Source: Amyelois transitella (taxonomy: Eukaryota > Arthropoda > Insecta > Lepidoptera > Pyralidae). From it: a stretch of 64,000 nt of DNA. The position numbers and the translations under genes were made by a program. Numbering within the stretch: position 1 is the first letter of the stretch; each line of letters starts with the position of its first letter. The notes under the pieces are model-generated. The model was not told the DNA's origin. It saw only the letters and a program-made list of their open reading frames with translations, and did not search any database. Below are positions 56,001-64,000 of this stretch, in pieces. Location of the stretch: NCBI RefSeq assembly GCF_032362555.1, contig NC_083510.1, positions 771,501 through 835,500 on the forward strand, in the 5' to 3' direction.

Positions 56001-58350
56001 AATAGCATGGTTACCTTTTTTTGTGATACTAGGTAGAATAAGCCCGCAGCTTCGTCCGCGTGTATAGTTAATTTCCCTTCTTACTTCCTACTAGATACAT
56101 ACATATAGTCACGTCTACATCCCTTGCGGGGCAGACAGAGCCAAAAGTCTTGAAAAGACTGAAAGGCCACGTTCAGCTTTTTAGCTTGACGATAGAATTG
56201 AGATTCAAATAGTGAGAGGTTGCTAATCCATCGCCTAAAAGAAGAATCCCAAGTTTATAAGCCAATCCCTTAGTAGGTTTTTACGACATCCGTGGGAAAG
56301 AAATGGAGTGGTCCTATTCTTTTTTTATTCGTGCCGGGAACCACACGGCACTTACTACTTAGACTAGCTTGTCCCACACTTTTTTTTTATGAAATATATA
56401 AGTATTTGACCAGCAAATAATGAAATATCATACATACCCTCTCTTCCAAACCGGTATGAATTTTTGATTGATCATTTTCTCTCCTCAAAAAAAAGGATAA
56501 CACTTAATTTTTCCCGAATTTACCGCAAAAATTTGGGACTTTAGTTGAATTCGCTTCTGTGCAAAAGTTTAACCGCAATTTATTTATTTATTATTTTCGG
56601 CAGACCAAAAACCATTTCCAAAAAAAAAAACGCCACGTATTTAAAACAAATGGTCAACTACACGACCTCACTGATACAAAACACTATTACAATTATAATT
56701 TAGTATAGGGGCCTATCGAAAAATTTGATGCAAATTTAACTGCACTTAGTAATTAACTCTGTGGGAAGAGAAACACGACCGCGCTAGCCTAGACAGGCAA
56801 GCAAGCTACCTTTGACAATGGTGTTAGTACTAAGCTGACCTATGTAGGTTCTGATGACATAGCATTTTTAACTCTATCAACATTTGACATGATCTTGACA
56901 TAATTTGTACAGTATGTACATATTTTATTGTATATTTATTTTATTTGACAAAATATTCGTATTGACATAATCAGTTCTACATTCATTCATGTTTTTTAAT
57001 GTAGACAATGTGCATTCGTCCACGATTTAGATTTAAGAGATCTATATTTGTAAATTGACGTCCGATGAAAATGCTGCAGTGTAGTTTGTTCCGCCGCTTC
57101 TTCTACACATGCGCTTTGGAAGCGGTAGTACTTATAATTAGATTTAAGTTATGTGACGTCAATAAGTGATACCTTGTATCCAATTTTGAAAATAAATCTA
57201 TTCTATTCTATCAGACTTGGCTTATTAAATAATTTAAATTAGATTAAAATAATATCTATAAATTACATTAGGACCACTCCGTATGTTTCTGATGGATATT
57301 GTAAAAGACGACTAAGGGAATGACTCATGAATTTCTTGTAGTAGGCGATTGGCTAGCGACCTGTCACTAGGTATATAAATATTAATTTTATCATGTGTGT
57401 GTCGTGTGGTTCCCGGCACCAATACAAAAATGAATAGAACCACTCCATCTCTTTTCCATGGATGAAGGGGTAGGCTTACAAACTTGGGATTCTTTTTTAG
57501 GCGATTGGTTAGCAACCTGTCACTATTTGAATCTCAATTCTATCATTAAGCCAAATAGCTGAACGTGGCTATCCAGGCTTTTCAAGACTGTTAGCTCTGT
57601 CTACCCCGCAAGGGTTATAGACGTGACCATATGTATGTATTTTATCATTAAGTCATACAGCTAATGAGACCTTTAGTCTTTTCAAGACTGTTGGATCTGT
57701 CTGCCCTTTGAAAATGTGTTAATAGTGAGATGTCAAGTGACAAGCAATTGAAGAGTATAGAAGGGGAAAAGGTACGTAGCGATAAGGAAAATAGAATAAC
57801 AGGTAACTAAAATACGAGCAGGTAAATACAATATATATAACTAGCTGTGCCCGCGACTCCGTCCGCGTGGAATAGTTATTTTGGGCATCATTGAAGCCCT
57901 CAAGGATGAATAATTTTCCCCGTTTTTTTTCACATTTTCCATTATTTCATCGCTCCTAGTAGTTGCAGCGCGATGTTATATAGCCTAAAGCCTTCCTCGA
58001 TTAATGGTCTATTCAACACAAAAATAATATTTCAATTCGAACCAGTAGTTCCTGAGATTAGCGCGTTCAAACAAACAAACTCTTCAGCTTTAGAATATTA
58101 GTTATAGCTTAGAGCCATTCTCGACAAATGGTCTATTCAACACAAAAATAATTTTTCAATTCGAACCAGTAGTTCGAAACAACGAACAAACAAGAAAAAC
58201 GAACAAACTCTTCAGCTTTATAATATTAATATAGATTACAAATCTTCGGCCAAGCAACTAGAATAGCATAGTGACGTATGTATAACACAAAAATTATACT
58301 TGCCTGAATTCTTTTTTCCTATCTTCTGGTATCAAACTGAGCACGGACAT
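49000..58350 (-). CDS. LCA5: Lebercilin (LCA5-like) ciliary coiled-coil protein, 7 coding exons, 630 aa
   Basis: Coding exons 58350-58304, 55263-55053, 53790-53726, 52573-52382, 50921-50702, 50427-50290 and 50019-49000 join in phase to 630 aa, close to the size of vertebrate lebercilin. Residues about 50-245 form the lebercilin domain: RVLSAK..RVKQLQNQLAD, then ELSNENRVLRALQKKQEIAL (87-106), then long charged heptad-like coiled coil. The rest is low complexity with four R-R/K-x-S type motifs, a Glu-rich run and two K-R-E-x-S-N-L segments, ending LLDDLLGKK. Lebercilin binds intraflagellar transport machinery and microtubules at the base of cilia; in insects ciliated cells are mainly sensory neurons, and sperm have flagella. 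The first intron is GC-AG, and an X-box-like motif lies upstream. Introns are full of SINE-X, LINE-Y, SINE-T, SINE-V and Z copies. Confidence 0.88.
50290..50427 (-). CDS. LCA5: LCA5 exon 6
   Basis: 138 nt, 46 codons, from TTTCAG|ATG to CGTAAT|GTATGT, phase 0 on both sides. Encodes a Ser/Pro/Lys-rich linker (MKEKMLSTAASRSVKSPVKS onward). Being in phase, it could be skipped without breaking the frame. Confidence 0.8.
50639..50666. repeat. 12-bp perfect hairpin in LCA5 intron 5
   Basis: CCAGGGAATAAT, loop GTTA, ATTATTCCCTGG; lies about 35 nt after the exon 5 donor. Confidence 0.75.
50702..50921 (-). CDS. LCA5: LCA5 exon 5
   Basis: 220 nt from CTCCAG|GAACC to ATTGAG|GTTAAT. Encodes NLLEREKLQAQVSD to DKLSTIIE, the end of the lebercilin coiled coil. 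The following intron has a 12-bp perfect hairpin at 50639-50666. Confidence 0.85.
50922..51842. other. LCA5 intron 4, nothing recognised
   Basis: AT-rich, no repeat family identified. Confidence 0.3.
51843..52061 (-). other. Unexplained 72-codon open frame in LCA5 intron 4
   Basis: K/E/Y-rich, ATG to stop, protein-like composition (KIGKYPKEKYSVPLLSVRNT). No splice partners or family recognised; may be chance or a decayed exon. Confidence 0.2.
52160..52360 (+). mobile_element. LINE-Y in LCA5 intron 4
   Basis: GAATGGGACTGTTGGAGTG to CGGGAAAGAGGCGTGATTT, antisense to the host gene and ending 22 nt from exon 4. Confidence 0.68.
52382..52573 (-). CDS. LCA5: LCA5 exon 4
   Basis: 192 nt from AACAG|GTACG to GACAG|GTAGAT. 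Coiled coil rich in K, E and Q (YENSNAELPQ...HLLELSKD). A LINE-Y fragment starts about 22 nt after the donor. Confidence 0.85.
53213..53390 (-). mobile_element. SINE-V in LCA5 intron 3
   Basis: CTTCCTCCTAGACCCTGG to ATTCAAACTAATGTACC. Confidence 0.62.
53398..53696 (-). mobile_element. SINE-T in LCA5 intron 3
   Basis: Interrupted tail and body, B box GGGATTCGAACCC and A-box complement TACCGCTACGCCACAG; sense to the gene, 30 nt from the exon 3 donor. Confidence 0.72.
53726..53790 (-). CDS. LCA5: LCA5 exon 3
   Basis: 65 nt from TTTCAG|GAG to CAGAG|GTAAAT. Encodes ELSNENRVLRALQKKQEIAL, the most recognisable lebercilin segment. A SINE-T copy lies about 30 nt into the following intron. Confidence 0.88.
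54115..54182 (-). mobile_element. SINE-V fragment in LCA5 intron 2
   Basis: CTCCCTCCCGGCTTTAGTCC to AGTCCGGGGTATGCC. A worn SINE-X tail lies just before it (53985-54055). Confidence 0.5.
54937..54980. repeat. 18-bp perfect hairpin in LCA5 intron 2
   Basis: ATATATACAACCTCCGAC and its exact complement around an 8-nt loop. A second inverted repeat (AGAACCACGAAT, near 54739-54783) lies about 150 bp away. Confidence 0.8.
55053..55263 (-). CDS. LCA5: LCA5 exon 2
   Basis: 211 nt from TTCCAG|A to TTGCAG|GTTAGA. Encodes the start of the lebercilin domain, including QRVLSAKTHRVKQLQNQLAD. It is more GC-rich than its surroundings, as expected of coding sequence. Confidence 0.85.
55521..55747 (+). mobile_element. 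SINE-X in LCA5 intron 1
   Basis: GTGCCGTGTGGTTTCCGGC head, partial middle deletion, tail TTATTATATGTATAT. Confidence 0.7.
56095..56352 (-). mobile_element. SINE-X, full length, in LCA5 intron 1
   Basis: ATACATACATATAGTCACG tail to CCACACGGCAC head. A Z-family scrap (CCGCAGCTTCGTCCGCGTG) sits upstream at 56044. Confidence 0.77.
56353..56984. other. LCA5 intron 1, nothing recognised
   Basis: AT-rich. Confidence 0.3.
56985..57210 (+). mobile_element. W1 repeat, good copy, in LCA5 intron 1
   Basis: TTTTTTAATGTAGACAATGTG to AAATAAATCTATTCTATTC, ending with AATAAA-like and TTCTA repeats. Confidence 0.68.
57270..57706 (+). mobile_element. Three SINE-X pieces in LCA5 intron 1
   Basis: 57270-57370 diverged body; 57405-57637 near full length; 57641-57706 tail fragment. 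Confidence 0.68.
57839..58237 (+). mobile_element. Z-family retroelement with a duplicated 3' part
   Basis: 57839-58105 complete layout; 58106-58237 repeats TGGTCTATTCAACACAAAAA to AACTCTTCAGCTTTATAATA. Ends 66 nt before LCA5 exon 1. Confidence 0.66.
58304..58350 (-). CDS. LCA5: LCA5 exon 1 (start)
   Basis: 47 nt beginning ATG TCC GTG, encoding 15 residues (MSVLSLIPEDRKKEF) plus two bases. It ends CAG|GCAAGT, a GC donor with otherwise perfect consensus, and joins exon 2 in phase to give FRKESLE. The exon is chosen by splice phase and the X-box upstream rather than by homology, so it is less certain than the others. Confidence 0.65.
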
Positions 58351-58455
58351 TCTCACAGAAGGAACACCATTTTATAAAAAATATAAAATTCACGATTATA
58401 AATAATATTTTGATGAAAGTACGAGTAATTCGTGAGCGATTTGTTGTGTTCGCTC

Positions 58456-58469
58456 GTCTCCACGGTTAC
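58456..58469. promoter_or_regulatory. X-box-like RFX binding motif upstream of LCA5
   Basis: GTCTCCACGGTTAC lies about 106 bp upstream of the LCA5 ATG. Read on the minus strand, GTAACC-GT-GGAGAC fits the imperfect-palindrome layout of RFX X-boxes (RTHNYY, 2-nt spacer, RRNRAC). X-boxes of ciliary genes usually lie within a few hundred bp of the start, so position and gene function agree. Confidence 0.55.
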
Positions 58470-58627
58470 CGATAACTTGTCAATCGATTATTTTATTTTT
58501 TATGTGGTTATAATGCTGGCCGCTTCTTGAATGATCTGGGAAGACACTTCAACACAGAGCACAGAACCCTTAGCAATGTTGTATTTGTTCTGTGCGCTCG
58601 AATTTTAACAGTCTTAACAAAACTGAG

Positions 58628-58757
58628 TGAAAGGTTGCTTGTCCATCGCCTAAAAGAGTTTATAAGGCCTATCCCTTAGTCGCCATCCACGGGAAAGAGA
58701 TAGAGTGATCCTATTCATTATTCTATTGGTGCCGGGAACCACATGGTACCACACTTC
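58628..58757 (-). mobile_element. SINE-X, 3' part missing
   Basis: GAGTGAAAGGTTGCTTG to GCCGGGAACCACATGG. Confidence 0.62.
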
Positions 58758-59563
58758 ACTTTATCGAACCTGATTCGTTCAAATATGTGATACAAAATTA
58801 TTGTCTAGCCAAAATTGATGTAATGTTTGTAATATAATTAAGCTGCAATATATGGAACTAGTTAATTTACCGCCATCTAGAAAAAGCGACGAATTTAAAT
58901 TTAACGCCATCTAACAAAAAAAACGATGTAATCTACAAAAATTAACGAATCAAATGCCATCTACAAAAAACGGCGGATTTATCGCCACGAATACAGGTTT
59001 TATCTCATTTCATCACGGGAACTATAGTATTAACCGGAATGAACCCGTACCAATGTCCTTCTCCAGACCTAATTACATCGATACGGAAGAAATGCCAAGC
59101 AATTTCTTGAGTTATTTAGGCAGGTATGTATAAGATACAAAATAAAAACGAACCCACGCTGTTCGTCGTCTCCATGACGTTTATTTTAGAATATTTTCTC
59201 AGATCTTAAATACTTATCGGTAAACTGTAACAACGCCATCTAGTGTAAATCGGTGGAACTACAACGCAATTAATACATATTGTTGCGTGTTCACTCCTAA
59301 TAAGTCCCGAGAAACCAGTTAGATGGCGCTGTCGGTAGACAATACGTGACATTTCAATAAGATTAGATAGAATCACGCCTGTTTCCCATTGGGGTAGGCA
59401 GGGACATTTCAATAAGATTGATTCAGTAATAACCCGTGAAGAGGTAACAAACAAACAAACAAATTAACTTACCTCCGCATTTATAAGGTAGTTGGGTTTT
59501 CAATAACAGTACGCAGTAGAATATTATTCCTATCATATTTTCTTCTTTCGCGAAATATACAAA
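58758..59563. other. No gene; repeated CGCCATCTA motifs
   Basis: GCCATCT occurs near 58872, 58912, 58951, 59233 and (reversed) 59330. A tail scrap of LINE-Y/SINE-X type lies at 59373-59405. Confidence 0.45.
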
Positions 59564-59750
59564 CATACAAACACGCCTCTTTCCCGGAGGGGCAGGCAGA
59601 GACTACCTCTTTCCACTTGCCACGATCTCTGCACACTTCCTTCGCTCCATCCACACTCATAACTCTCTTCATGCAAGCTCGGCGGTTTCAGGTACTCTTG
59701 ACCTGACCCTTTACCAGGACGTCCTTAATTTGATCAAGATACGTTCGTTT
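59564..59750 (-). mobile_element. LINE-Y 3' end
   Basis: AAACATACAAACACGCCTC to AATTTGATCAAGATACGTTCG. Confidence 0.74.
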
Positions 59751-60188
59751 CGAGATATAAAGGGTCGAATACAATAAAACAATAGATTTTAATAAAATAA
59801 TATACTTATTTAACATTTTCTGTACAATTACATGCGTTAACAATATTTACATGTAAAACATATTGATTAACAATTTCTCATTTACAAAACCAATCACACT
59901 TTCATAAATAGCTTTAGACTTTTTAACTTTAACCGTATTCAAAAATGACTCTTGTTTACGAGTATATAAACTAGTTTTTGCCTGCGGCCTCACTCTCGTG
60001 GGAATTTCCATAAATTTTCTTCAGTCACCTGAGGAGTTAGTTCCAGTTTTGTTCGTTCAAACGCGCCGAGCAAGTTAACGCGAATTTGTATGTAATTTGT
60101 TCAGCGCCATCTATTGGTACCATACAAACTCGCGTTTACTTGATCGACGCGTTTGACAGAGTAAAACTCGCACTAACCCCTCTGTACC
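59751..60188. other. No gene seen
   Basis: AT-rich; a scrap of U-type sequence near 59975 and a GCGCCATCTA motif at 60103. Confidence 0.3.
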
Positions 60189-60533
60189 TGTTCTTTAGTC
60201 AAGTGTTCTTTAGTCAAGTGTTCTTTAGTCAAGTGTTCTTTAGTCAAGTGTTCTTTAGTCAAGTGTTCTTTAGTCAACTGTTCTTTAGTCAACTGTTCTT
60301 TAGTCAACTGTTCTTTAGTCAACTGTTCATTAGTCAACTGTTCTTTAGTCAACTGTTCTTTAGTCAACTGTTCTTTAGTCAACTGTTCTTTAGTCAACTG
60401 TTCTTTAGTCAACTGTTCTTTAGTCAACTGTTCTTTAGTCAACTGTTCTATAGTCAACTGTTCTTTAGTCAACTGTTCTTTAGTCAACTGTTCTTTAGTC
60501 AAGTGTTCTGTAGTCAACTGCTCTTTAGACGGT
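60189..60533. repeat. Minisatellite: about 23 units of 15 bp (TGTTCTTTAGTCAAG)
   Basis: Period 15. The first units end CAAG, later ones CAAC, with single-base variants (TTCATTAG, TTCTATAG). Because 15 is a multiple of 3, it keeps long open frames on both strands. Confidence 0.92.
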
Positions 60534-60658
60534 AGGTTTCACATACAATAATGTAAATTTTGTTGATTCATTTCATATAACTGTTGCCCACGACTTTGCC
60601 CCGCCTTAAATCTCTATAAATTTTTACGTTTACTCATTCCAATGTCTAAGCTACATTA

Positions 60659-60822
60659 CTGCCACGGATGTCGTAAAAGGCGACTAATGACGACGATGGG
60701 ATAGGCTAGCAACCTATACACTATTTCAATATAATTAAGCCTAACAGCTGAACGTGGCTTATCGGCCATACAAGACTGCTGGCTCTGTCTGCCCCTGCAG
60801 GGGATATAACCGTGATTATATG
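60659..60822 (+). mobile_element. SINE-X, head truncated, diverged
   Basis: ACGGATGTCGTAAAAGGCG to GATTATATGAAT; U-family tail follows to 60935. Confidence 0.6.
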
Positions 60823-61378
60823 AATCAAAATGAAAAAAGTTTCATGAAAATCCGTTTTGTAGTAGTTGCGTAAATAAGTAACAAACACATCCACACATCT
60901 TTACAAATTTTCGCATCTATAATATTAGTAGGTTTTCACCAGAAATCAAGAATATGAGTTTCTTCATTTACGAGGTAGGATATTTAATTTATCTATAACA
61001 TTTAACATCGTTTACATTATAATCTAAAATTATTTAACTTTTGTCACAGCTTTATACTTGTAATGTAATAATTATAAATTTGGCATACATTGAAACAATT
61101 TTTTGATTAGGTACTTAAAATATTCCATGAAATCAATAAGAATCACAGACCTTATGACTATTATTTTGGTTAAGATCGGAATATAACCGACTTTGATAAA
61201 ATTACTGCGAACAAAAAGAAAATGTGTAAATTCGTCTTTTGACGTTATTCGAAAATTAATACGAAATAATATTGTACAAACACAAAAACATTATACAAAT
61301 AAGACAATTTCTCATAAATATACATTGGTTTTACTTTTAAAAATATTTTAACATAATATTTGCAATGTAATTTGTATA

Positions 61379-61560
61379 GGCTGTGTGGTTCCGGCATAGT
61401 AGTATAGCACCACTCAATATCTTTCCGTGGGTATCGTAAGAGGCGATCAAGGGCTGCGGTAACCAACCCGCCAGCCCCGTGGTGACTGTGGGTATAATCC
61501 CCCATTTCTGGGGAGGCCTTAGTCCAAAAGTGGACTTACATAGGCTTTTAAGGAAGGAAG
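61379..61560 (+). mobile_element. SINE-X-like head on a different tail
   Basis: GCTGTGTGGTTCCGGCATAG and TTTCCGTGGGTATCGTAAGA match SINE-X in order. The 3' part (GGGGAGGCCTTAGTCCAAAA) instead resembles a common LINE end of the GGAGGCCTTTGCCCAGCAGT type. Confidence 0.5.
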
Positions 61561-61926
61561 AATAGAAGGAACATTTATAATCTTTTACATGTTGTAAACA
61601 GATTTCGCGACATTATTATTTATAACATAATTACAGTTTGACCAAAAATATAACATACCACGCCATATTGAGAATTAAAAATTTTATTTGAGAGACGAAT
61701 TCGAATGATATTTTGTAAACATATAGTTTACAAACCCGCATTCCAACATAGGATTTTTTTCAAACATCAACTTCTTAAAATACTAAAATGGGCAGTGATT
61801 AGTTTGTATAGACATCAATAAATAATGCTACCGCCCGTGGCTAGCCGCTTGTATTTTATAAATCGCAGAACTAGCGCCCTCATTGACAGATCCGTTATGT
61901 CAAACATTATATTCGAGTCGGCCATA

Positions 61927-61932
61927 TTTATT
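61927..61932 (-). promoter_or_regulatory. Poly(A) signal AATAAA of the ABCB7-like gene
   Basis: AATAAA on the minus strand, 44 nt after the stop codon. Confidence 0.5.
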
Positions 61933-61975
61933 TACTTGTCAAACTGTCACTTTCACACAAATTGAGTCGTAACAT

Positions 61976-62188
61976 TCACTTGAGACTCGCGTCCCTATTC
62001 TGTTTCTCCCAGAGTCTATAATACAATGATTTCGGATTGTTTATAAGATCCGAATGTTTCCCCCTCTCGGTGATGCTTCCGTGTTCCAATACGAATATTT
62101 CGTCAGCATCGGCGACTGTGGAGAGCCGATGGGCGATACATATTGAGGTGCGGCCCACTGTGGCCGCTTTCAGCGCTTGGAGAATCGC
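61976..62188 (-). CDS. ABCB7: ABCB7-like last exon with switch histidine
   Basis: 213 nt from TTTCCCAG|GCGATT to a TGA stop; 70 residues including the H-loop His (IAHRLSTV). The 3' tail of a sense-oriented SINE-X lies only about 15 nt upstream of the acceptor. Confidence 0.88.
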   Translation of the reverse strand, partial: AILQALKAATVGRTSICIAHRLSTVADADEIFVLEHGSITERGKHSDLINNPKSLYYRLWEKQNRDASLK

Positions 62189-63604
62189 CTGGGAAACAAA
62201 AATATACATACATACATACATACATACGATCACGTCTTAATCCCTTACGGGGTAGACAGAGCCAACAGTCTTGAAAAGACTGATAGGCCACGTTCAGCTG
62301 TGACGGCTTAGTGATAGAATTGAGATTCAAATAGTGACGGGTTGCTAGCCCATCGCCTAAAAGAAGAATCCCAAGTTAATAAGCCTATCCCTTAGTCGCC
62401 TTTTACGACATCCATGGGAACGAGATGGAGTGGTCCTATTCTTTTTTTTATTATTATACAAAAATATAGTTTATTTATTTATATATATAGCAGGTTGACT
62501 AAGCAGATATACAAGGAGAGTGTGGTGGGAAAGGTCGGAGTGGGAAGACCTAGACGAACGTATCTTGATCAAATTAAGGACGTCCTGGTAAAGGGTCAGG
62601 TCAAAAGTACCCGAAACCGCCGAGGATGTGAGGATTCAATGTGGATGAAGCGAAGGAAGTATGCAGAGATCGTGGTAAGTGGAAAGAGGTAGTCTCTGCC
62701 TACCGCTTCGGGAAACAGACGAGATTTTATGTATGTATGTATAGTGGGAGAAGTTTTGTTTTTTGCTTTTATTTAAATCCTTTTTTTTAGCTGACCTCTT
62801 ACTTATTTTTATGCTGGCAACATTAAGAGATAGAATAGGGAGTCTGTGGTACGATTTAAGACGTAAAAAGATGTGTTTTGAAGAAGTCTAAGTGTTTTCG
62901 GCACCAATACAAAAAAGAATAGGACCACTCTATCTCTTTCCCATGGGTGTCGTAAAAGGCGACTAAGGGCCTTTCCCATGGGAAAGGCTTATAAACTTGG
63001 GATTCTTCTTTTAGGCGACGGGCTAGCAACCAGTCACTTCATACGATTCTCAATTCTATCAGTAAGCAAAACAGCTCAACATGACCTATCAGTATTATCA
63101 AGACTGTTCTCTCTGTTTACCCCGCATGGGATATAGACGTGTTTATATGTATGTATGTATATTCTCTGTTTACCCCACCAATGGATATAGACGTGTTTAT
63201 ATGTATGTATGTATATTCTCTGTTTACCCCACCAATGGATATAGACGTGTTTATATGTATGTATGTATATTCTCTGTTTACCCCACCAATGGATATAGAC
63301 GTGTTTATATGTATGTATGTTTATTCTCTGTTTACCCCACCAATGGATATAGACGTGTTTACATGTATGTATGTTTATTCTCTGTTTACCCCACCAATGG
63401 ATATAGACGTGTTTATATGTATGTATGTATATTAATATGTTCGTCCACAATACTCACATGTTCAGTAAGAGAATCGAGGCTCGACGTCGCCTCATCGAAC
63501 ACAATGATCGGGGAATCTTTCAAAATGGCGCGCGCAATCGCGACACGTTGTTTCTCGCCGCCGGACAGTTTCAGACCCCTTTCGCCAACTTGGGTCTCGT
63601 AACC
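61976..63604 (-). CDS. ABCB7: ABCB7/ATM1-type mitochondrial ABC half-transporter, 3' end (gene runs off the right edge)
   Basis: Two exons, 63604-63458 and 62188-61976, join in phase 0 to the last 119 residues. They carry the C-terminal half of the nucleotide-binding domain: signature [16 protein letters not shown], Walker [13 protein letters not shown] with catalytic Glu, and switch His in IAHRLSTV, followed by DADEI.VLEHG...ERGKH and a short tail after LWEKQN. The [16 protein letters not shown] and TSLD...[17 protein letters not shown] wording is closer to ABCB7/Atm1 than to ABCB6, B8 or B10. The family exports a glutathione-linked sulfur/iron-sulfur precursor across the inner mitochondrial membrane. 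Transmembrane and Walker A parts lie beyond 64000. The 1.27-kb intron is made of SINE-X, LINE-Y and a 54-bp tandem array. Confidence 0.85.
62204..62452 (-). mobile_element. SINE-X in ABCB7-like intron, sense, tail next to acceptor
   Basis: Complete except for the head end; the TATG tail ends about 15 nt before the last exon. Confidence 0.78.
62490..62746 (+). mobile_element. LINE-Y, longest copy
   Basis: GTTGACTAAGCAGATATAC to a TATG tail. The conceptual translation in one frame ([20 protein letters not shown]) is typical of LINE ORF2 ends. Confidence 0.75.
62893..63150 (+). mobile_element. SINE-X leading into the 54-bp array
   Basis: GTTTTCGGCACCAATAC to the GGATATAGACG tail, which is then tandemly repeated. 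Confidence 0.75.
63107..63436 (+). repeat. Tandem array of six 54-bp units derived from a SINE-X tail
   Basis: ATATAGACGT recurs at 63131, 63185, 63239, 63293, 63347 and 63401. Units read TTCTCTGTTTACCCCACCAA then GGATATAGACG and TATG. Units 2-6 are almost identical to each other. Confidence 0.92.
63458..63604 (-). CDS. ABCB7: ABCB7-like exon with signature and Walker B
   Basis: 147 nt, 49 codons, from TTCCAG|GGTTAC to GAACAT|GTGAGT. Contains the LSGGE signature, Walker B and D-loop. Confidence 0.88.
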
Positions 63605-63629
63605 CTGGAATGTTAATGTTACAAATAAA

Positions 63630-63712
63630 CAAATGGCCATTCGGTCTTTTCAAGACTGTTGGCTCCGTCTACCCCGCAAGGGGTATAGACGTGACCATAT
63701 GTATGTAATGTA
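63630..63712 (+). mobile_element. SINE-X 3' end in ABCB7-like intron
   Basis: AAATGGCCATTCGGTC to a TATG tail. Confidence 0.65.
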
Positions 63713-63730
63713 AATAAATAAATATGACGG

Positions 63731-64000
63731 TGGTGGAGTGTGGTCACCGGCACGAATATAAAAAAAAAAGAATAGAACCACTCCATTTCTTTCCCATTGA
63801 TGTCGTAAAAGGCGACTAAGGGATAGGCTTATAAACTTCTGGATTCTTCTTTTAGTCGATGGGCCAGCAACCTATCACTATTTGAATCTCAATTCCATCA
63901 TAAAGCCAAACAGCTGAACGTGGCCTATCAGCCATTTCAAGACTGTTGGCTCTGTCTACCCCGCAAGGGATATAGACGTGATTATATGTATGTATGTATC
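63731..64000 (+). mobile_element. SINE-X, full length, at the window edge
   Basis: Head GTGTGGTCACCGGCACG to TATG tail; may continue past 64000. Confidence 0.75.

Noticed and set aside
58458..58475. GTTACCGATAAC as the RFX site
   Set aside because: The half-sites have no spacer, unlike X-boxes; the overlapping 14-mer at 58456 fits better.
60086..60535. Long open frames over the 15-bp array (149 codons plus, 114 codons minus)
   Set aside because: Period 15 is a multiple of 3, so frames stay open on both strands by arithmetic; no other coding evidence.
62414..62692. 92-codon frame with [15 protein letters not shown]
   Set aside because: The 3' end of a LINE-Y ORF2, 5'-truncated and fused to SINE sequence; not a host gene.
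63076..63602. Open frames of 98-173 codons over the 54-bp array
   Set aside because: 54 is a multiple of 3 and the array derives from a SINE tail; the plus frame also runs antisense over a real ABC exon.

Overview
The window looks like nuclear DNA of a lepidopteran insect, most likely a moth. It is AT-rich, has spliced genes with GT-AG introns, and is crowded with dispersed retroelements whose signature phrases (for example the CTAGCTGTGCCCGCGACTTC type) I associate with Lepidoptera. The order is inferred from these repeats and the insect-like genes; the species cannot be told.

Three protein genes are supported, all on the minus strand. (1) 20643-23910: a three-exon carboxylesterase, 561 aa, with a signal peptide, a C-terminal KDEL and an altered nucleophile elbow. 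(2) 49000-58350: a seven-exon gene for lebercilin (LCA5-like, 630 aa), a ciliary coiled-coil protein. It has a probable GC-AG first intron and an X-box-like motif about 106 bp upstream of its ATG. (3) 61976 to beyond the right edge: the last two exons in the window of an ABCB7/ATM1-type mitochondrial ABC half-transporter. The genes share no obvious pathway; they are separate loci in a repeat-rich region.

A fourth coding block, 29037-33484, is a 4,448-bp Ty3/gypsy-type LTR retrotransposon on the minus strand. Its LTRs differ at one base in 567 and it has a TATA target duplication. It has lost its reverse transcriptase through an in-frame protease/RNase H fusion, has one in-frame UAG before integrase, and carries eight covarying RNA hairpins between integrase and the 3' LTR. 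That array is the most striking undescribed structure here.

Most of the rest is made of a few families, named here for convenience. SINE-X (about 255 bp, TGCCGTGTGG head, TATG-repeat tail) has more than 50 copies or pieces. LINE-Y is a set of 5'-truncated 3' ends of a non-LTR element whose tail resembles that of SINE-X. SINE-T has a tRNA-derived head with A and B boxes. SINE-V is a second tRNA-like SINE. W1/W2 and Z/U are other short retroelement-like families. Nested copies with target-site duplications fix the ends of SINE-X and LINE-Y.

Layout: 1-20.6 kb repeats only; 20.6-23.9 kb carboxylesterase; 24-29 kb repeats; 29.0-33.5 kb LTR element inside the tail of a SINE-X; 33.5-49 kb repeats; 49-58.4 kb lebercilin gene with repeat-filled introns; 58.4-61.9 kb repeats and a 15-bp minisatellite; 62-64 kb 3' part of the ABCB7-like gene, whose intron holds a 54-bp tandem array grown from a SINE-X tail.
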